This document shows, one piece after another, positions 9,833 to 19,043 of a stretch of 52,238 nucleotides of DNA. This DNA is from Bacteroidetes bacterium ADurb.Bin217 (GTDB lineage Bacteria; Bacteroidota; Bacteroidia; Bacteroidales; UBA1715). Within the stretch, counting starts at the first letter, position 1; each line of letters begins with the position of its first letter. The position numbers were made by a program, and so were the translations under genes. The notes under the pieces were generated by a model that was given only the letters and a program-made list of their open reading frames with translations, did not search any database and was not told the origin of the DNA. The stretch is from NCBI GenBank assembly GCA_002069975.1, contig MWCJ01000016.1, positions 1 through 52,238 of the forward strand, written 5' to 3'.

Positions 9833-10201
9833 ATGAAAGGATTACTTACAATTGGCTTATTGATTTTTTCCAACATTTTCATGACCTTGGCATGGTACGG
9901 ACATCTTAAATTTTCTGAAATGAGTTGGTTTAGCCGTTTGGGTATTGTGTCAATAATTCTTATAAGTTGGGGAATTGCACTTTTTGAATATTGTTTTCAA
10001 GTTCCCGCAAATCGTATTGGGTTTAGAGAAAACGGCGGACCATTCTCACTTGTTGAACTCAAAGTAATACAAGAAGTTATAACCTTAGTAGTATTTACCG
10101 TATTTACCCTTATTGTATTCAAAAACGAAACATTTAAATGGAATCATATTGTTGGATTTATTTGCTTGATTTTGGCTGTGTATTTTATTTTTAGGAAATA
10201 A
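9833..10201 (+). CDS. DMT-superfamily (DUF486) small membrane protein
   Basis: 122 residues with four predicted membrane helices (about 3-22, 34-52, 75-95, 103-120). The sequence matches the DUF486 family of the drug/metabolite transporter superfamily. Diagnostic stretches are NIFMTLAWYGHLKF at the N-terminus and EYCFQVPANRIGF in the middle, followed by SLVELKVIQE. The transported substrate is unknown for the family. It stands alone between a terminator and the next gene's promoter. Confidence 0.85.
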   Translation: MKGLLTIGLLIFSNIFMTLAWYGHLKFSEMSWFSRLGIVSIILISWGIALFEYCFQVPANRIGFRENGGPFSLVELKVIQEVITLVVFTVFTLIVFKNETFKWNHIVGFICLILAVYFIFRK

Positions 10202-10217
10202 CGACACAAATAATTAC

Positions 10218-10225
10218 TATCTTTG
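10218..10225 (+). promoter_or_regulatory. -7 promoter box of the pseudouridine synthase gene
   Basis: TATCTTTG fits TAnnTTTG and ends 15 bases before the ATG at 10241. The -33 element is weak. It would transcribe the pseudouridine synthase, era and pyrD. Confidence 0.5.
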
Positions 10226-10240
10226 TCAAAATTATAAAAC

Positions 10241-11545
10241 ATGGCAGAGAAACAAAAACGTACTCGAATTATAGTACAAAAAAATAATATAGAATCTACA
10301 GGTTCTCGGAGGTCTCAAAGATCATTTGATAATCAAGACAAACCGAATACTTCAACTCGAAAACCTCGTTCACACGACGACTCGTCATCGTTTGAATCGA
10401 AAGACAGAAAACCTTCATTCAAATCATCGGATTCGCGTTCGTACGATAGACCTAAATCACAATCACAATCACGCTCTCGCGATTCATACAGTTCCAACGA
10501 TTCACGAAAAAAACAATATTCCGATAAACCAGTATATTCAAAACCTCGTTCGCACGACGACAACTCATCGTTTGAATCGAAAGACAGAAAACCAGCTTTC
10601 AAATCATCGGATTCGCGTTCGTACGATAGACCTAAATCACAATCACGTTCTCGCGATTCATACAGTTCCAACGATTCTCGAAAAAAACAATATTCAGATA
10701 GAACTGAATATTCAAAACCACGTTACAATAGAGATTCAGAAGAACATTCAAACAAACCAAAATTCACAAAATCAGACGCAGAACATATCGGCGAAAGACC
10801 TCATATTACATTTGAGAAAAAAGACGACGATTTAATTCGTTTAAACAAATTTATTGCAAATGCCGGAGTTTGCGCTCGCCGCGAAGCCGATGAATTAATT
10901 GCAAGTGGTGTAATTACGGTAAATGGAACGGTTGTTACCGAAATGGGATATAAAGTAAAACGTACCGATACCGTATTAATGGATGGAAAAGCATTAGTTA
11001 GTCAAAAGAAAGTATATATATTACTCAACAAACCAAAAGATTGTATTACAACCAAAGAAGATCCGGAAGGCAGACGCACGGTGTTTGACTATATTGCTGG
11101 AGCATGTTCGGAAAATGTAGAGCCGGTAGGTAGACTCGACAGAAACACTACCGGAATTTTGTTATTTACCAACGATGGCGATTTAGCAGAAAAAATCCTA
11201 CATCCTCGTTATAATAAAATGAAAATTTACCATGCCTTTTTAGATAAAACATTGAAACTTGAAGACTTTCAGACTATAGCCGAAGGTGTTGAGTTGGAAG
11301 ACGGGTTTGTAGAAGTAGATGATTTACAATATGTAAATACCGACGATAAATCTCAAATTGGCATTCAAATTCATTCCGGTAAAAATCATGTAGTTAAACG
11401 TATTTTCGAAACATTTGGATATACCGTGGAAAAATTAGACAGAGTATATTTTGCAGGATTAACCAAAAAAAATCTACCACGTGGCAAATGGAGATTTTTG
11501 ACCCGTGCCGAAGTAGCAATTTTACAACAAGGAGCATATGAATAA
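10241..11545 (+). CDS. rluB: 23S rRNA pseudouridine synthase, RluB/RsuA family, with repetitive N-terminal tail
   Basis: 434 residues. Residues 1-190 are a low-complexity tail rich in Ser, Arg, Asp and Lys, built from two near-identical units of 60 and 58 residues plus the start of a third. It is probably disordered and RNA-binding. An S4 RNA-binding domain follows at about 198-250 (IRLNKFIANAGVCARREADELI). The RsuA/RluB-type catalytic domain covers about 257-420, with Asp300 in GRLDRNTTG as the catalytic residue that isomerises uridine. RluB-like assignment is by architecture; RluE or RluF are alternatives. Its last 8 bases overlap era, indicating translational coupling. Confidence 0.88.
   Translation: MAEKQKRTRIIVQKNNIESTGSRRSQRSFDNQDKPNTSTRKPRSHDDSSSFESKDRKPSFKSSDSRSYDRPKSQSQSRSRDSYSSNDSRKKQYSDKPVYSKPRSHDDNSSFESKDRKPAFKSSDSRSYDRPKSQSRSRDSYSSNDSRKKQYSDRTEYSKPRYNRDSEEHSNKPKFTKSDAEHIGERPHITFEKKDDDLIRLNKFIANAGVCARREADELIASGVITVNGTVVTEMGYKVKRTDTVLMDGKALVSQKKVYILLNKPKDCITTKEDPEGRRTVFDYIAGACSENVEPVGRLDRNTTGILLFTNDGDLAEKILHPRYNKMKIYHAFLDKTLKLEDFQTIAEGVELEDGFVEVDDLQYVNTDDKSQIGIQIHSGKNHVVKRIFETFGYTVEKLDRVYFAGLTKKNLPRGKWRFLTRAEVAILQQGAYE
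10361..10714 (+). repeat. In-frame tandem duplication, 180 + 174 bp
   Basis: Unit one is 10361-10540 and unit two 10541-10714; a third copy begins at 10715 but diverges within about 15 bases. The two units are nearly identical, differing by scattered substitutions and a 6-bp deletion that removes one Gln-Ser. Near-identity at DNA level indicates a recent duplication in the coding region of the pseudouridine synthase tail. Confidence 0.9.
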
Positions 11546-12428
11546 TACCGAACACAAATCTGGGTTTGTTAACATAGTAGGTAACCCCAACGTAGGAAAA
11601 TCTACTCTTATGAACGAATTGGTTGGCGAAAGAATATCTATAATAACTAATAAATCGCAAACTACTCGTCACCGAATTATGGGAATAGTAAATGAAGAAA
11701 ATTATCAAATAGTTTTTTCCGATACTCCGGGGGTTTTAAAACCTGTATACAAATTGCAGGAATCGATGCGGAAATTTTCGGAATCTGCCTTGGTTGACGC
11801 CGATATTATGCTGTACATTACCGACATATTTGAAACACCAGATAAAAATGAGGATTTCTTATTAAAAGTATCGAAAAGTAAAGCACCTGTTTTGTTAATA
11901 ATAAATAAAATTGACCTTACCGACCAAGATAAGCTTACTCAAATTGTAGAAACGTGGGAACAACGATTGCCTAAAGCAGAAATAATTCCTTGTTCGGCAC
12001 TTACAAAATTTAATGTATCTTATATTCTTAAACGAATTATAGAACTTTTACCTGCAGGAGCACCATATTACGATAAAGATCAACTTACCGACAAACCTGT
12101 TCGTTTTTTTGTATCGGAAATCATTCGCGAAAAAATTCTTTTACTATATCAAAAAGAAATCCCCTATTCTACCGAAGTAGTAATAGAAGAATACAACGAA
12201 GAAGCCGGACGTGATTTTATTCGTGCATTAGTTTTGGTAAATCGCGATTCTCAAAAAGGAATTATAATAGGAAATAAAGGTGCCGGAATTAAAAAATTAG
12301 GTACAGAATCTCGTCTTGAAATCGAAAAGTTTTTACAAAAAAAAGTACATCTCGAATTATATGTCAAAGTAAGTAAAGATTGGCGTGACAATGATTTATT
12401 ACTAAAACAATTCGGATATAATTTATAA
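11538..12428 (+). CDS. era: GTPase Era
   Basis: This 296-residue essential GTPase binds the 3' end of 16S rRNA during 30S assembly. Its G motifs are complete: G1 GNPNVGKST at 15-23, G3 DTPG near 64, G4 NKID near 125 and G5 SAL near 153. The C-terminal KH domain (about 205-290) contains [15 protein letters not shown]. The start at 11538 is preceded by AAGGAGC, an unusually good Shine-Dalgarno for this phylum, inside the overlap with the previous gene. Followed after 11 bases by pyrD. Confidence 0.97.
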   Translation: MNNTEHKSGFVNIVGNPNVGKSTLMNELVGERISIITNKSQTTRHRIMGIVNEENYQIVFSDTPGVLKPVYKLQESMRKFSESALVDADIMLYITDIFETPDKNEDFLLKVSKSKAPVLLIINKIDLTDQDKLTQIVETWEQRLPKAEIIPCSALTKFNVSYILKRIIELLPAGAPYYDKDQLTDKPVRFFVSEIIREKILLLYQKEIPYSTEVVIEEYNEEAGRDFIRALVLVNRDSQKGIIIGNKGAGIKKLGTESRLEIEKFLQKKVHLELYVKVSKDWRDNDLLLKQFGYNL

Positions 12429-12439
12429 TCATCTACAGT

Positions 12440-13489
12440 ATGTCAGTATATACCTCTATTATTCGGCCTATTTTATTTAAGTTCAACCCCGAAACAGTTC
12501 ATAATTTTACTATTGGCTATTTGCATGTAGTAAGCAAATTACCATTGAGTCAATATATTATTAGCAAAGCATATAAAGTTCCTCAATCAGCACAATTACA
12601 AAAAACTATATGTGGACTTACATTCCCCCACCCTGTTGGATTAGCTGCCGGACTCGATAAAAATGCCAAAGCCTATAAGATGTTTGGAGCTATGGGGTTT
12701 TCATTTGTAGAAGTGGGAACCGTTACCCCTAAATCACAACCAGGAAATCCTAAACCTCGATTGTTTCGCTTACCCAAAGATAAAGCAATAATTAACCGTA
12801 TGGGCTTCAATAACAATGGAGTTGGCTTTATGGTTGCACAACTTAAAAAGCGTAATTCAAATCTAATAATTGGTGGAAATATTGGAAAAAACAAAACAAC
12901 TCCAAACGAAGATGCTACTGCCGATTATATAACTTGTTTTGAAGCATTATACGATTATGTAGACTATTTTGTAGTAAATGTAAGTTCCCCCAACACACCC
13001 AATTTACGTGAATTGCAAGATAAGAAGCCACTTACCGAATTACTACAAACTTTGATGTATGAAAACATTCAAAAACCAAAACAAAAACCTATATTCTTAA
13101 AAATTGCACCTGATTTAACTCATAGTCAACTCGATGATATTGTAGACATTGTAAAGGAAACAAAAATTGCCGGAATAGTTGCTACTAATACCACCATTAC
13201 ACGCGACAATCTTACATATTCCAAAGAATATATAGATTCAATAGGTGCAGGTGGTTTGAGTGGTGCTCCGGAAACTAATATGTCTACCGAGGTAATTCGG
13301 TATTTACATACTAAATCGCATGGTGCGTTTCCAATTATTGGCGTAGGTGGTATTATGACTCCCGAAGATGCTTACGAAAAATTGCAAGCAGGTGCTTCGT
13401 TAATACAACTTTACAGTGGATTTATATATGAAGGTCCGGCATTAATAGAACGAATTTGTAATTATATAATAAAAAAAACAGAAAAATAA
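12440..13489 (+). CDS. pyrD: Dihydroorotate dehydrogenase (quinone), class 2
   Basis: This 349-residue FMN enzyme oxidises dihydroorotate to orotate in pyrimidine synthesis and passes electrons to quinone at the inner membrane. The N-terminal extension of about 45 residues typical of class 2 is present. It is followed by [26 protein letters not shown], the NRMGFNN motif, and [12 protein letters not shown] with the class 2 catalytic serine region. The FMN-binding IGVGGI lies near the end. It lies between era and the GH5 gene with minimal spacing. Confidence 0.96.
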   Translation: MSVYTSIIRPILFKFNPETVHNFTIGYLHVVSKLPLSQYIISKAYKVPQSAQLQKTICGLTFPHPVGLAAGLDKNAKAYKMFGAMGFSFVEVGTVTPKSQPGNPKPRLFRLPKDKAIINRMGFNNNGVGFMVAQLKKRNSNLIIGGNIGKNKTTPNEDATADYITCFEALYDYVDYFVVNVSSPNTPNLRELQDKKPLTELLQTLMYENIQKPKQKPIFLKIAPDLTHSQLDDIVDIVKETKIAGIVATNTTITRDNLTYSKEYIDSIGAGGLSGAPETNMSTEVIRYLHTKSHGAFPIIGVGGIMTPEDAYEKLQAGASLIQLYSGFIYEGPALIERICNYIIKKTEK

Positions 13490-13491
13490 AA

Positions 13492-15489
13492 ATGAAGAAA
13501 TTTCTAATAATTATAAGTATACTTTGCTTTCAAAGTGTTCAAGTATTTTCGCAAAACTATGCATTTACAATGAACAAAAAATTAGGAATGGGTATAAATT
13601 TAGGAAATGCATATGAAGCGACCGGTTTAGGTGAATGGGGTGTAAATCCCGATTCTACATATTTTGCAGATATTGCAAAAAAAGGATTTGCTTCTATTCG
13701 AATTCCTGCACGATGGTCAGCCCATGCTCTTGAGCAAGCACCATATACAGTTCAATCGTATTTTATGGATACCATAGAATGGGCTGTAAAACAATCATTG
13801 CAACAAGGTTTATATGTGGTTCTAGACATGCACCACTATGAAGAAATGTTTGAAGATCCTGCTGCTCATAAAGATAGATATTTGGCAATTTGGGAACAAA
13901 TTTCGGCTCGATTTGAAAACTATTCAGATAGTTTGTATCTAGAAATTTTTAACGAGCCGCATGATAATTTTACTGCTACATTATGGAATGAATATTTGCT
14001 CGAAGGATTAGCTACTATTCGCGACAAACACCCTAAACGAATGGTTATTATTGGAACCGCAGAGTATGGTGGTATAGGTGGATTACAAAAATTAGAAATA
14101 CCTTCGAACGACACCTGTTTAATTGTTACCGTGCATTATTATAATCCTTTTAATTTTACACATCAAGGGGCTGATTTTGCAGGAGTAACAACTACAAATG
14201 TTACCTGGGACAGTACTGCATCTCAAATAAATGCTGTAAAAAATGATATGGAAATAATTAAAGCATATTCGCAAACTAAAAATGTACCTATTTATATAGG
14301 AGAATTTGGAGCAATTCAAAATGCCGACGATACATCGCGAGCTCGGTGGGCTGGACATTTGCGAAAAGTTTTTGCCGAATACGAATTTAGTGCAGCATAT
14401 TGGGAATATTGTAGCGGGTTTGGCATTTATGATGCAGCATTAGATTGTTACTACAATAGCTTACTCACAGCATTAACAGATTCTGTAGGTGCATGTGATT
14501 GTGCTATGTACGATACCATAATAGTAAAAAACAGCAAATTTGAACGCGGATTAAATCCATGGGTAGTATACAAAAATGCAGCATCGGGAGCACTTGCAAC
14601 AGTAGATACAGTTAACCAAGAAGCACGTGTAGAAATAATTCAAAATGGTACTGCAGAATGGCATATTCAATTTGTATATGGGACATTTCCTTTAACATAC
14701 GGAAGCACATACACGTTGGTATTTGATGCATATGCTTCGAGCGAAACTCCTTTAACAGCTCAAATAAGTTACAACGGTGGAACCTATGCTGTAATTCATG
14801 ACAATAAAATTTCGTTGAATACTACCAAACAAACATTTTCGTCTACATTTACATTTGAATCACCCTCTGAAGCCAAAACTCGTATGGTATTTGAATGCGG
14901 TTTAGCAGAAGCTCAATACCTATATTTCGATAATGTGCATGTATACGAAATTGAAAAAGGTATTCCGGTAGAATCTATTACTATAGAACATTCGCAAGGA
15001 ACAGGAACCGCAGAAATTACAACAAAACAAGGCAGTTTACAATTATCGGCAATAGTAGAACCCCTTACAGCTTCGAGCAACAAAGTAGTATGGACAATTA
15101 CAAGTGGCAGCCAATTGGCAACTATTGATACTACCGGATTGCTTACTGCTACAGGATATGGCAATGGAACAGTAAAAGTACAAGCACTTGCATTTGATGG
15201 AAGCGGAATTAAAGCTACAAAAAACATTTATATATCGGGACAAACAAGTGATATTGTAGATATAACTAAAAATTGCACTATACATATACAAGAAACTATA
15301 CTTTCTATACCTTGTTCATACCTATATAGTATAGAAATTTACAGCATTACCGGACAATTACAAAAATCAATGCAATTTTCGCCTACACAAACTGTATGTA
15401 TACCATATTCGTATCTAACAGATAATTTGAATGTTATAAAAATCAAAGGTGATTCATATGCCGAGACCGTAAAATTTTTAAAAAAATAA
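13492..15489 (+). CDS. Secreted GH5 endoglucanase-like glycosidase with CBM, Ig-like and T9SS domains
   Basis: 665 residues with a signal peptide (about 1-20, ending FSQ). A glycoside hydrolase family 5 domain spans about 25-335. It has the acid/base Glu155 in EIFNEPHDN and the nucleophile Glu271 in YIGEFGA, both intact. A carbohydrate-binding-module-like beta-sandwich (about 345-470, CBM4/9 type) follows. Next is a bacterial Ig-like domain (about 485-570). The C-terminal domain (about 590-665) reads as a T9SS type A sorting domain, which would send the enzyme to the cell surface. Substrate is probably a beta-1,4-glucan; mannan or xylan cannot be excluded. It starts 2 bases after the pyrD stop, so it may share that transcript despite an unrelated role. 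Confidence 0.9.
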   Translation: MKKFLIIISILCFQSVQVFSQNYAFTMNKKLGMGINLGNAYEATGLGEWGVNPDSTYFADIAKKGFASIRIPARWSAHALEQAPYTVQSYFMDTIEWAVKQSLQQGLYVVLDMHHYEEMFEDPAAHKDRYLAIWEQISARFENYSDSLYLEIFNEPHDNFTATLWNEYLLEGLATIRDKHPKRMVIIGTAEYGGIGGLQKLEIPSNDTCLIVTVHYYNPFNFTHQGADFAGVTTTNVTWDSTASQINAVKNDMEIIKAYSQTKNVPIYIGEFGAIQNADDTSRARWAGHLRKVFAEYEFSAAYWEYCSGFGIYDAALDCYYNSLLTALTDSVGACDCAMYDTIIVKNSKFERGLNPWVVYKNAASGALATVDTVNQEARVEIIQNGTAEWHIQFVYGTFPLTYGSTYTLVFDAYASSETPLTAQISYNGGTYAVIHDNKISLNTTKQTFSSTFTFESPSEAKTRMVFECGLAEAQYLYFDNVHVYEIEKGIPVESITIEHSQGTGTAEITTKQGSLQLSAIVEPLTASSNKVVWTITSGSQLATIDTTGLLTATGYGNGTVKVQALAFDGSGIKATKNIYISGQTSDIVDITKNCTIHIQETILSIPCSYLYSIEIYSITGQLQKSMQFSPTQTVCIPYSYLTDNLNVIKIKGDSYAETVKFLKK

Positions 15490-15532
15490 TGTATTTTTTT
15501 TTTTAGAGATTATGTGGTATAAAAAAAAATAG

Positions 15533-15540
15533 TATATTTG
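15533..15540 (+). promoter_or_regulatory. -7 box of the tRNA-Gly/tRNA-Leu transcript
   Basis: TATATTTG fits TAnnTTTG and lies 10 bases before the tRNA-Gly 5' end, a distance typical for tRNA promoters. No convincing -33 element is seen. Confidence 0.6.
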
Positions 15541-15550
15541 CCACGCAATT

Positions 15551-15626
<76 letters not shown>

Positions 15627-15631
15627 CACTC

Positions 15632-15716
15632 GCCTTGGTGGTGGAATTGGTAGACACGCAGGACTTAAAATCCTGTGGACATTGCGTCCGTGCGGGTTCA
15701 ATTCCCGCCCGAGGTA
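15632..15716 (+). tRNA. tRNA-Leu (TAA)
   Basis: A class II tRNA of 85 nt with a long variable arm. The anticodon stem CAGGA/TCCTG encloses loop CTTAAAA with anticodon TAA at 15666-15668. T stem GCGGG/CCCGC has loop TTCAATT. The acceptor stem uses a G1-U72 and one inner G-U wobble. The bases after discriminator A15716 are CAA, so CCA is added enzymatically. Only 5 bases separate it from tRNA-Gly, so they are co-transcribed. Confidence 0.96.
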
Positions 15717-15717
15717 C

Positions 15718-15756
15718 AAAAGCCCTCTGTATGAAAGTACAGAGGGCTTTTTGTTT
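15718..15756 (+). terminator. Terminator after tRNA-Gly/tRNA-Leu
   Basis: A 14-bp stem (15718-15731 with 15738-15751) has a 6-nt loop TGAAAG and a T-rich tail. Confidence 0.9.
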
Positions 15757-16123
15757 TAAATCAGAATTCAAATCAAGTCATATTGGGGCTCAAGTTAAAA
15801 TTTTGTGGATTTGTATATTTTATGCATACATTTTAGATATTCAAAATTCTTTCTACCTATATGTATCACTCCGAGATAATGCCGTTCGGCAATACATATC
15901 GGGGAAATATAATCCAGCCCTTAATTAAAGTAGCCCTCTCGAAACGTAAGAAGGAGGCAAGACGAAAATTTGTTGACTAATTCTCTAATTACATTTATAT
16001 AGAAAATATAAATGTAAAATGAGCAGAGAAAAGACACTAATACAATTATTTTTACCCGAAGAGGTATTAGATACTCTTTAAAAATTCTAAAACTGTAATA
16101 GAATTTGGTAGTTTTGGGGAAAT
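15757..16123. other. Intergenic region with decayed mobile-element traces
   Basis: No intact gene. It contains a nested inverted repeat at 15859-15899 (8-bp outer arms and an inner TGCCG/CGGCA hairpin), a perfect 12-bp hairpin at 15989-16017, and a 20-codon open frame at 16019-16081 that resembles a transposase N-terminus. Together these suggest the scar of a degraded insertion. Confidence 0.45.
16019..16081 (+). pseudogene. Possible transposase N-terminal remnant (20 codons)
   Basis: An ATG at 16019 opens a 20-residue frame (reads MSREKTLIQLFLPEEVLDTL) that stops at 16079-16081. The hydrophobic LIQLFLPEEVLD stretch is reminiscent of the N-terminal region of ISAon1-type transposases of Bacteroidota. 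It is preceded directly by a 12-bp hairpin. The match is from memory and short, so this is a weak call. Confidence 0.3.
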
Positions 16124-16156
16124 AAAAAAAAGCTGCCTAAATAAGACAGCTTTTTG
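16124..16156 (-). terminator. Terminator of tRNA-Phe (minus)
   Basis: Stem AAAAAGCTG/CAGCTTTTT. On the minus strand it lies 8 bases past the tRNA-Phe 3' end and runs into a T tract. Confidence 0.85.
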
Positions 16157-16163
16157 TTTTTTG

Positions 16164-16236
16164 TGGAAACGGGCGGGATCGAACCGCCGACACCAGGATT
16201 TTCAGTCCTGTGCTCTACCGACTGAGCTACATTTCC
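16164..16236 (-). tRNA. tRNA-Phe (GAA)
   Basis: Read on the minus strand: acceptor GGAAATG/CGTTTCC, D arm GCTCAGTCGGTAGAGC, anticodon loop CTGAAAA with anticodon GAA, T loop TTCGATC. 73 nt; CCA is not encoded (CAA follows the discriminator A). Confidence 0.97.
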
Positions 16237-16258
16237 GTGCCATTTTTTAAATGCAGTG

Positions 16259-16288
16259 CAAAAATAGATTTTTTTTACAAACTCCAAA
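16259..16288 (-). promoter_or_regulatory. tRNA-Phe promoter
   Basis: On the minus strand TTTG (16285-16288) and TATTTTTG (16259-16266) are separated by 18 bases, and the -7 box lies 22 bases before the tRNA 5' end. Both elements match the Bacteroidota consensus. Confidence 0.65.
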
Positions 16289-16370
16289 AAAAATTAGATA
16301 CTTTTTTTTACGTTTTACTGATTTTATTCAACATTCTTACAAAATATATGATTTACTCTCTTGTTGAATA

Positions 16371-16997
16371 TTAAAATCGAACTTGAATACCAGTACTTCC
16401 AAAAAATGGAGCCCCCAATCCTATTTCGGCATGTATTCCAAAATTCTTTGTAAAATAATATCGTATTCCATAAAACATCATTTGCATAGATACTCGTGAA
16501 CCTATTTTAAAACTAAACAAATCTTGAGCTCTCACACCCGGGATTTCTGCATTAAGAGTTACTTTGGTCAATAAATAACCAACATTGAAGCCCGAATACA
16601 TATCTAATTTTGGAAAATTTCCATAATGAAACATTGGACACAATCCAAACTTTGTTCTTCGAATACCAAAATTTATATCTAAATACTCTAATACATCTTT
16701 ATTTTTATATTGAAAATCGTAAATAGTACCCGATAAATTTTGTGTAGATACAGCTAATCCAACCGAGAACCATTTTTTTATAAAAAAATGATAAGAACCT
16801 TGCCACATTGGTTTAGCTCGCAATTCAAATGACCCTATAGAATCAATAGTTCGCTTTGAAATAATATTAAACCCTAACCCCACATAGCTCATTCCTATAT
16901 CATTTGAAATAGTAGATCTATACAATTTGGTTTGTTGAGACATTACAGTTACACTTATGCAAACTGCCAAAAAAGTTATTCCTAATGTTTTAAACAT
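16371..16997 (-). CDS. Outer-membrane beta-barrel-like protein
   Basis: 208 residues with a signal peptide (FKTLGITFLAVCISVTVMSQ). The mature part is a run of alternating amphipathic beta-type stretches rich in Gly, Phe and Tyr, and it ends in GIQVRF. A terminal phenylalanine is typical of outer-membrane barrels assembled by BAM. No specific family is recognised. It lies 10 bases after the glycosyltransferase gene on the same strand and is probably the last gene of the envelope cluster. Confidence 0.6.
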   Translation of the reverse strand: MFKTLGITFLAVCISVTVMSQQTKLYRSTISNDIGMSYVGLGFNIISKRTIDSIGSFELRAKPMWQGSYHFFIKKWFSVGLAVSTQNLSGTIYDFQYKNKDVLEYLDINFGIRRTKFGLCPMFHYGNFPKLDMYSGFNVGYLLTKVTLNAEIPGVRAQDLFSFKIGSRVSMQMMFYGIRYYFTKNFGIHAEIGLGAPFFGSTGIQVRF

Positions 16998-17007
16998 ATA
17001 CAGTAAT

Positions 17008-18963
17008 TTATATTGAACCTAATTTTGAAAAACAGTGTACTACCAACATAATATCGTTTCTAACTTTATAGTCTTTAGCATATACTATATGAGCTTGTTC
17101 TATAATAGCAGTATTAGTTGTTTTTAATTGCATTCCGGGATATACAACACCAGGTTTAATTTTGGGTAAATCGGCATGTAATTCATGTATATTTTTAGAA
17201 TAGCCTACCCACGTTTTCTGATTAAATAATACGGTAAAACAATGAGCAAAATATATTTTTTTGTTTTCGGTAAACCAGCATACAAATGGTCCTAATACCA
17301 ATAAAAGTAATGAACCGAAAATATCAAAAATACGTTTCTTTTTTTTGTTTAATCCTTTTGCTATAGAATTTAACTCTACGGTATATAATTCTCCGGTTGT
17401 ATTCGACGAATTACTTCCAATAACCGAAAATGATTCTGGCGGAGCAATTTTAAAATCAACTTGTAAATCGGAAAATTTGAGCATATGTTGAATTATTGCT
17501 CCTGCACCAACATCACGCATACAAAAAATAATTTCGTTAACTACATATATGCTTACAATTTCATTCAGTTGATTTAATGTGCCCAAATATCGTTCATCAT
17601 TTACTTTAGTATCAATGCTTACAAATCCTATTACATGAGCCTGAACATTGGTTTGTTTTAAAAATTCGTATACTCTGTTATTTTCTTGTTCGTCGCCTAC
17701 CAGTATAATTTGTTTGTTTTTTTCTATTAAAATTCTAAAATTACTAATTTTTAAAACATGAAATACCACTCGAATGAGAGGTACAAGTGTTACAGTCCAT
17801 ACAAAAGTAAAGAACAATAACGCTCGAGAAAACCGTAACCATTCGGGAAATAATGCATATAAAATAAGTATTACAAATAATCCGGCAAACACTCCTTTAA
17901 ATATATTTCCTATTTTAACCGGACGTTCGTAGCCTGCCGAAAAATAAATGGCAAACAACCACAATAGGGTGAAACTAGGTGCAATAAGTGTAAAATATTC
18001 AATAGGATATGACGAGTCTGGACCAAAATGATGCGAAGCCCACCATTGTGCTGTTGCATAAAACCCCATATATATCACTCCTATATCGATAAGTGGAAAA
18101 AGTACTTTTTTAAGAATTCTGCTGAGCATTGCCATTAAAGCACGTACCCAAATAGCTGTATGTATAAACAATGAATACAAACTGTATTTTTTCATATGTA
18201 ATTGTTTACGAGCAAATATTTCCATGGCTTTATAAAAAACCATTACATACTTAAAACTTGCTTTTTTGGTACTCTCGCCTTTATAATGAATAATTGTAGC
18301 ATGTGGATAATAATAGTTTTTATATCCTGCTTTGATAATACGATACGACAAATCAATATCTTCACCATACATAAAATATTCTTCGTCGAGTAATCCTATA
18401 GAATCAAGAACCGATTTACGTAACAACATAAATGCACCTGAAAGTATTTCAATTTCATGAACTTCATTGTTAGATAAATGGCCTAAATAGTAATAATTAA
18501 ATCGTTTGGAATGTGGAAATACTTTATGAAATCCAAACATTTTAAAGAATGATACCGCCAATGTAGGTAATCCACGTTTCGATTCCGGCAAAAATTTACC
18601 TTTCCCGTCAATCATAGATACACCTAAGCCACCGCCATTTGGATGCTCGTCCATAAATTGGGTAGTTTTGGTAAATGTATCTTCTTCTACTACCGTATCG
18701 GGATTTAGTAAAAGCACATATTCTCCTTGTGATATACGAATAGCTTGATTGTTTGCTTTCGAAAAACCAACATTTTCTTTATTCTCAATAAGTTGCACCC
18801 AAGGAAATTTTTCTGCAATCATTGCACACGAACCGTCTACCGAATTGTTGTCTACCACAAAAACCTCTGCATCAATATTTTGAATAGCAGCATACACCGA
18901 ATGCAAACATTGTTCGAGTATGTATTTTACATTATAATTTACAATAATTACAGATAATTTCAT
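17008..18963 (-). CDS. GT2 glycosyltransferase fused to a WbaP-like membrane module lacking a recognisable catalytic core
   Basis: About 651 residues from the ATG at 18963, which gives the family-typical MKLSVIIVNYN start; an ATG four codons upstream (18975) is also possible. Residues 1-260 are a GT2 rhamnosyltransferase-type domain: VVDNNSVDGS, LLNPDTVV and the acceptor-site MYGEDIDLSYRI are present. Next come four or five hydrophobic helices (about 270-415). A Rossmann-like domain (about 418-540, IILVGDEQENNRVYEF) follows. A short membrane segment opens with KKRIFDIFGS, the start of the polyprenol-phosphate sugar transferase family. That family's conserved catalytic and KFRSM-type motifs are not seen. 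The GT2 domain is probably the active part. It lies in an envelope cluster with a polysaccharide deacetylase. Confidence 0.8.
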   Translation of the reverse strand: MKLSVIIVNYNVKYILEQCLHSVYAAIQNIDAEVFVVDNNSVDGSCAMIAEKFPWVQLIENKENVGFSKANNQAIRISQGEYVLLLNPDTVVEEDTFTKTTQFMDEHPNGGGLGVSMIDGKGKFLPESKRGLPTLAVSFFKMFGFHKVFPHSKRFNYYYLGHLSNNEVHEIEILSGAFMLLRKSVLDSIGLLDEEYFMYGEDIDLSYRIIKAGYKNYYYPHATIIHYKGESTKKASFKYVMVFYKAMEIFARKQLHMKKYSLYSLFIHTAIWVRALMAMLSRILKKVLFPLIDIGVIYMGFYATAQWWASHHFGPDSSYPIEYFTLIAPSFTLLWLFAIYFSAGYERPVKIGNIFKGVFAGLFVILILYALFPEWLRFSRALLFFTFVWTVTLVPLIRVVFHVLKISNFRILIEKNKQIILVGDEQENNRVYEFLKQTNVQAHVIGFVSIDTKVNDERYLGTLNQLNEIVSIYVVNEIIFCMRDVGAGAIIQHMLKFSDLQVDFKIAPPESFSVIGSNSSNTTGELYTVELNSIAKGLNKKKKRIFDIFGSLLLLVLGPFVCWFTENKKIYFAHCFTVLFNQKTWVGYSKNIHELHADLPKIKPGVVYPGMQLKTTNTAIIEQAHIVYAKDYKVRNDIMLVVHCFSKLGSI

Positions 18964-19043
18964 GCTCTTATACATTATTCTTTAATGAATTTATTGGTAC
19001 AATTGGGTATTTTGAGTTTTGCATTTATATCTGTTGCTTATGA

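Noticed and set aside
10326..10835. Long frames (plus and minus) overlapping the repetitive tail of the pseudouridine synthase
   Set aside because: They arise because the low-complexity repeat is open in several frames; the RluB frame alone continues into a conserved protein.
15757..16018. Search for an attC-like site near the tRNA genes
   Set aside because: Palindromes are present but without GTTAGCA/TGCTAAC ends or a preceding accessory gene.
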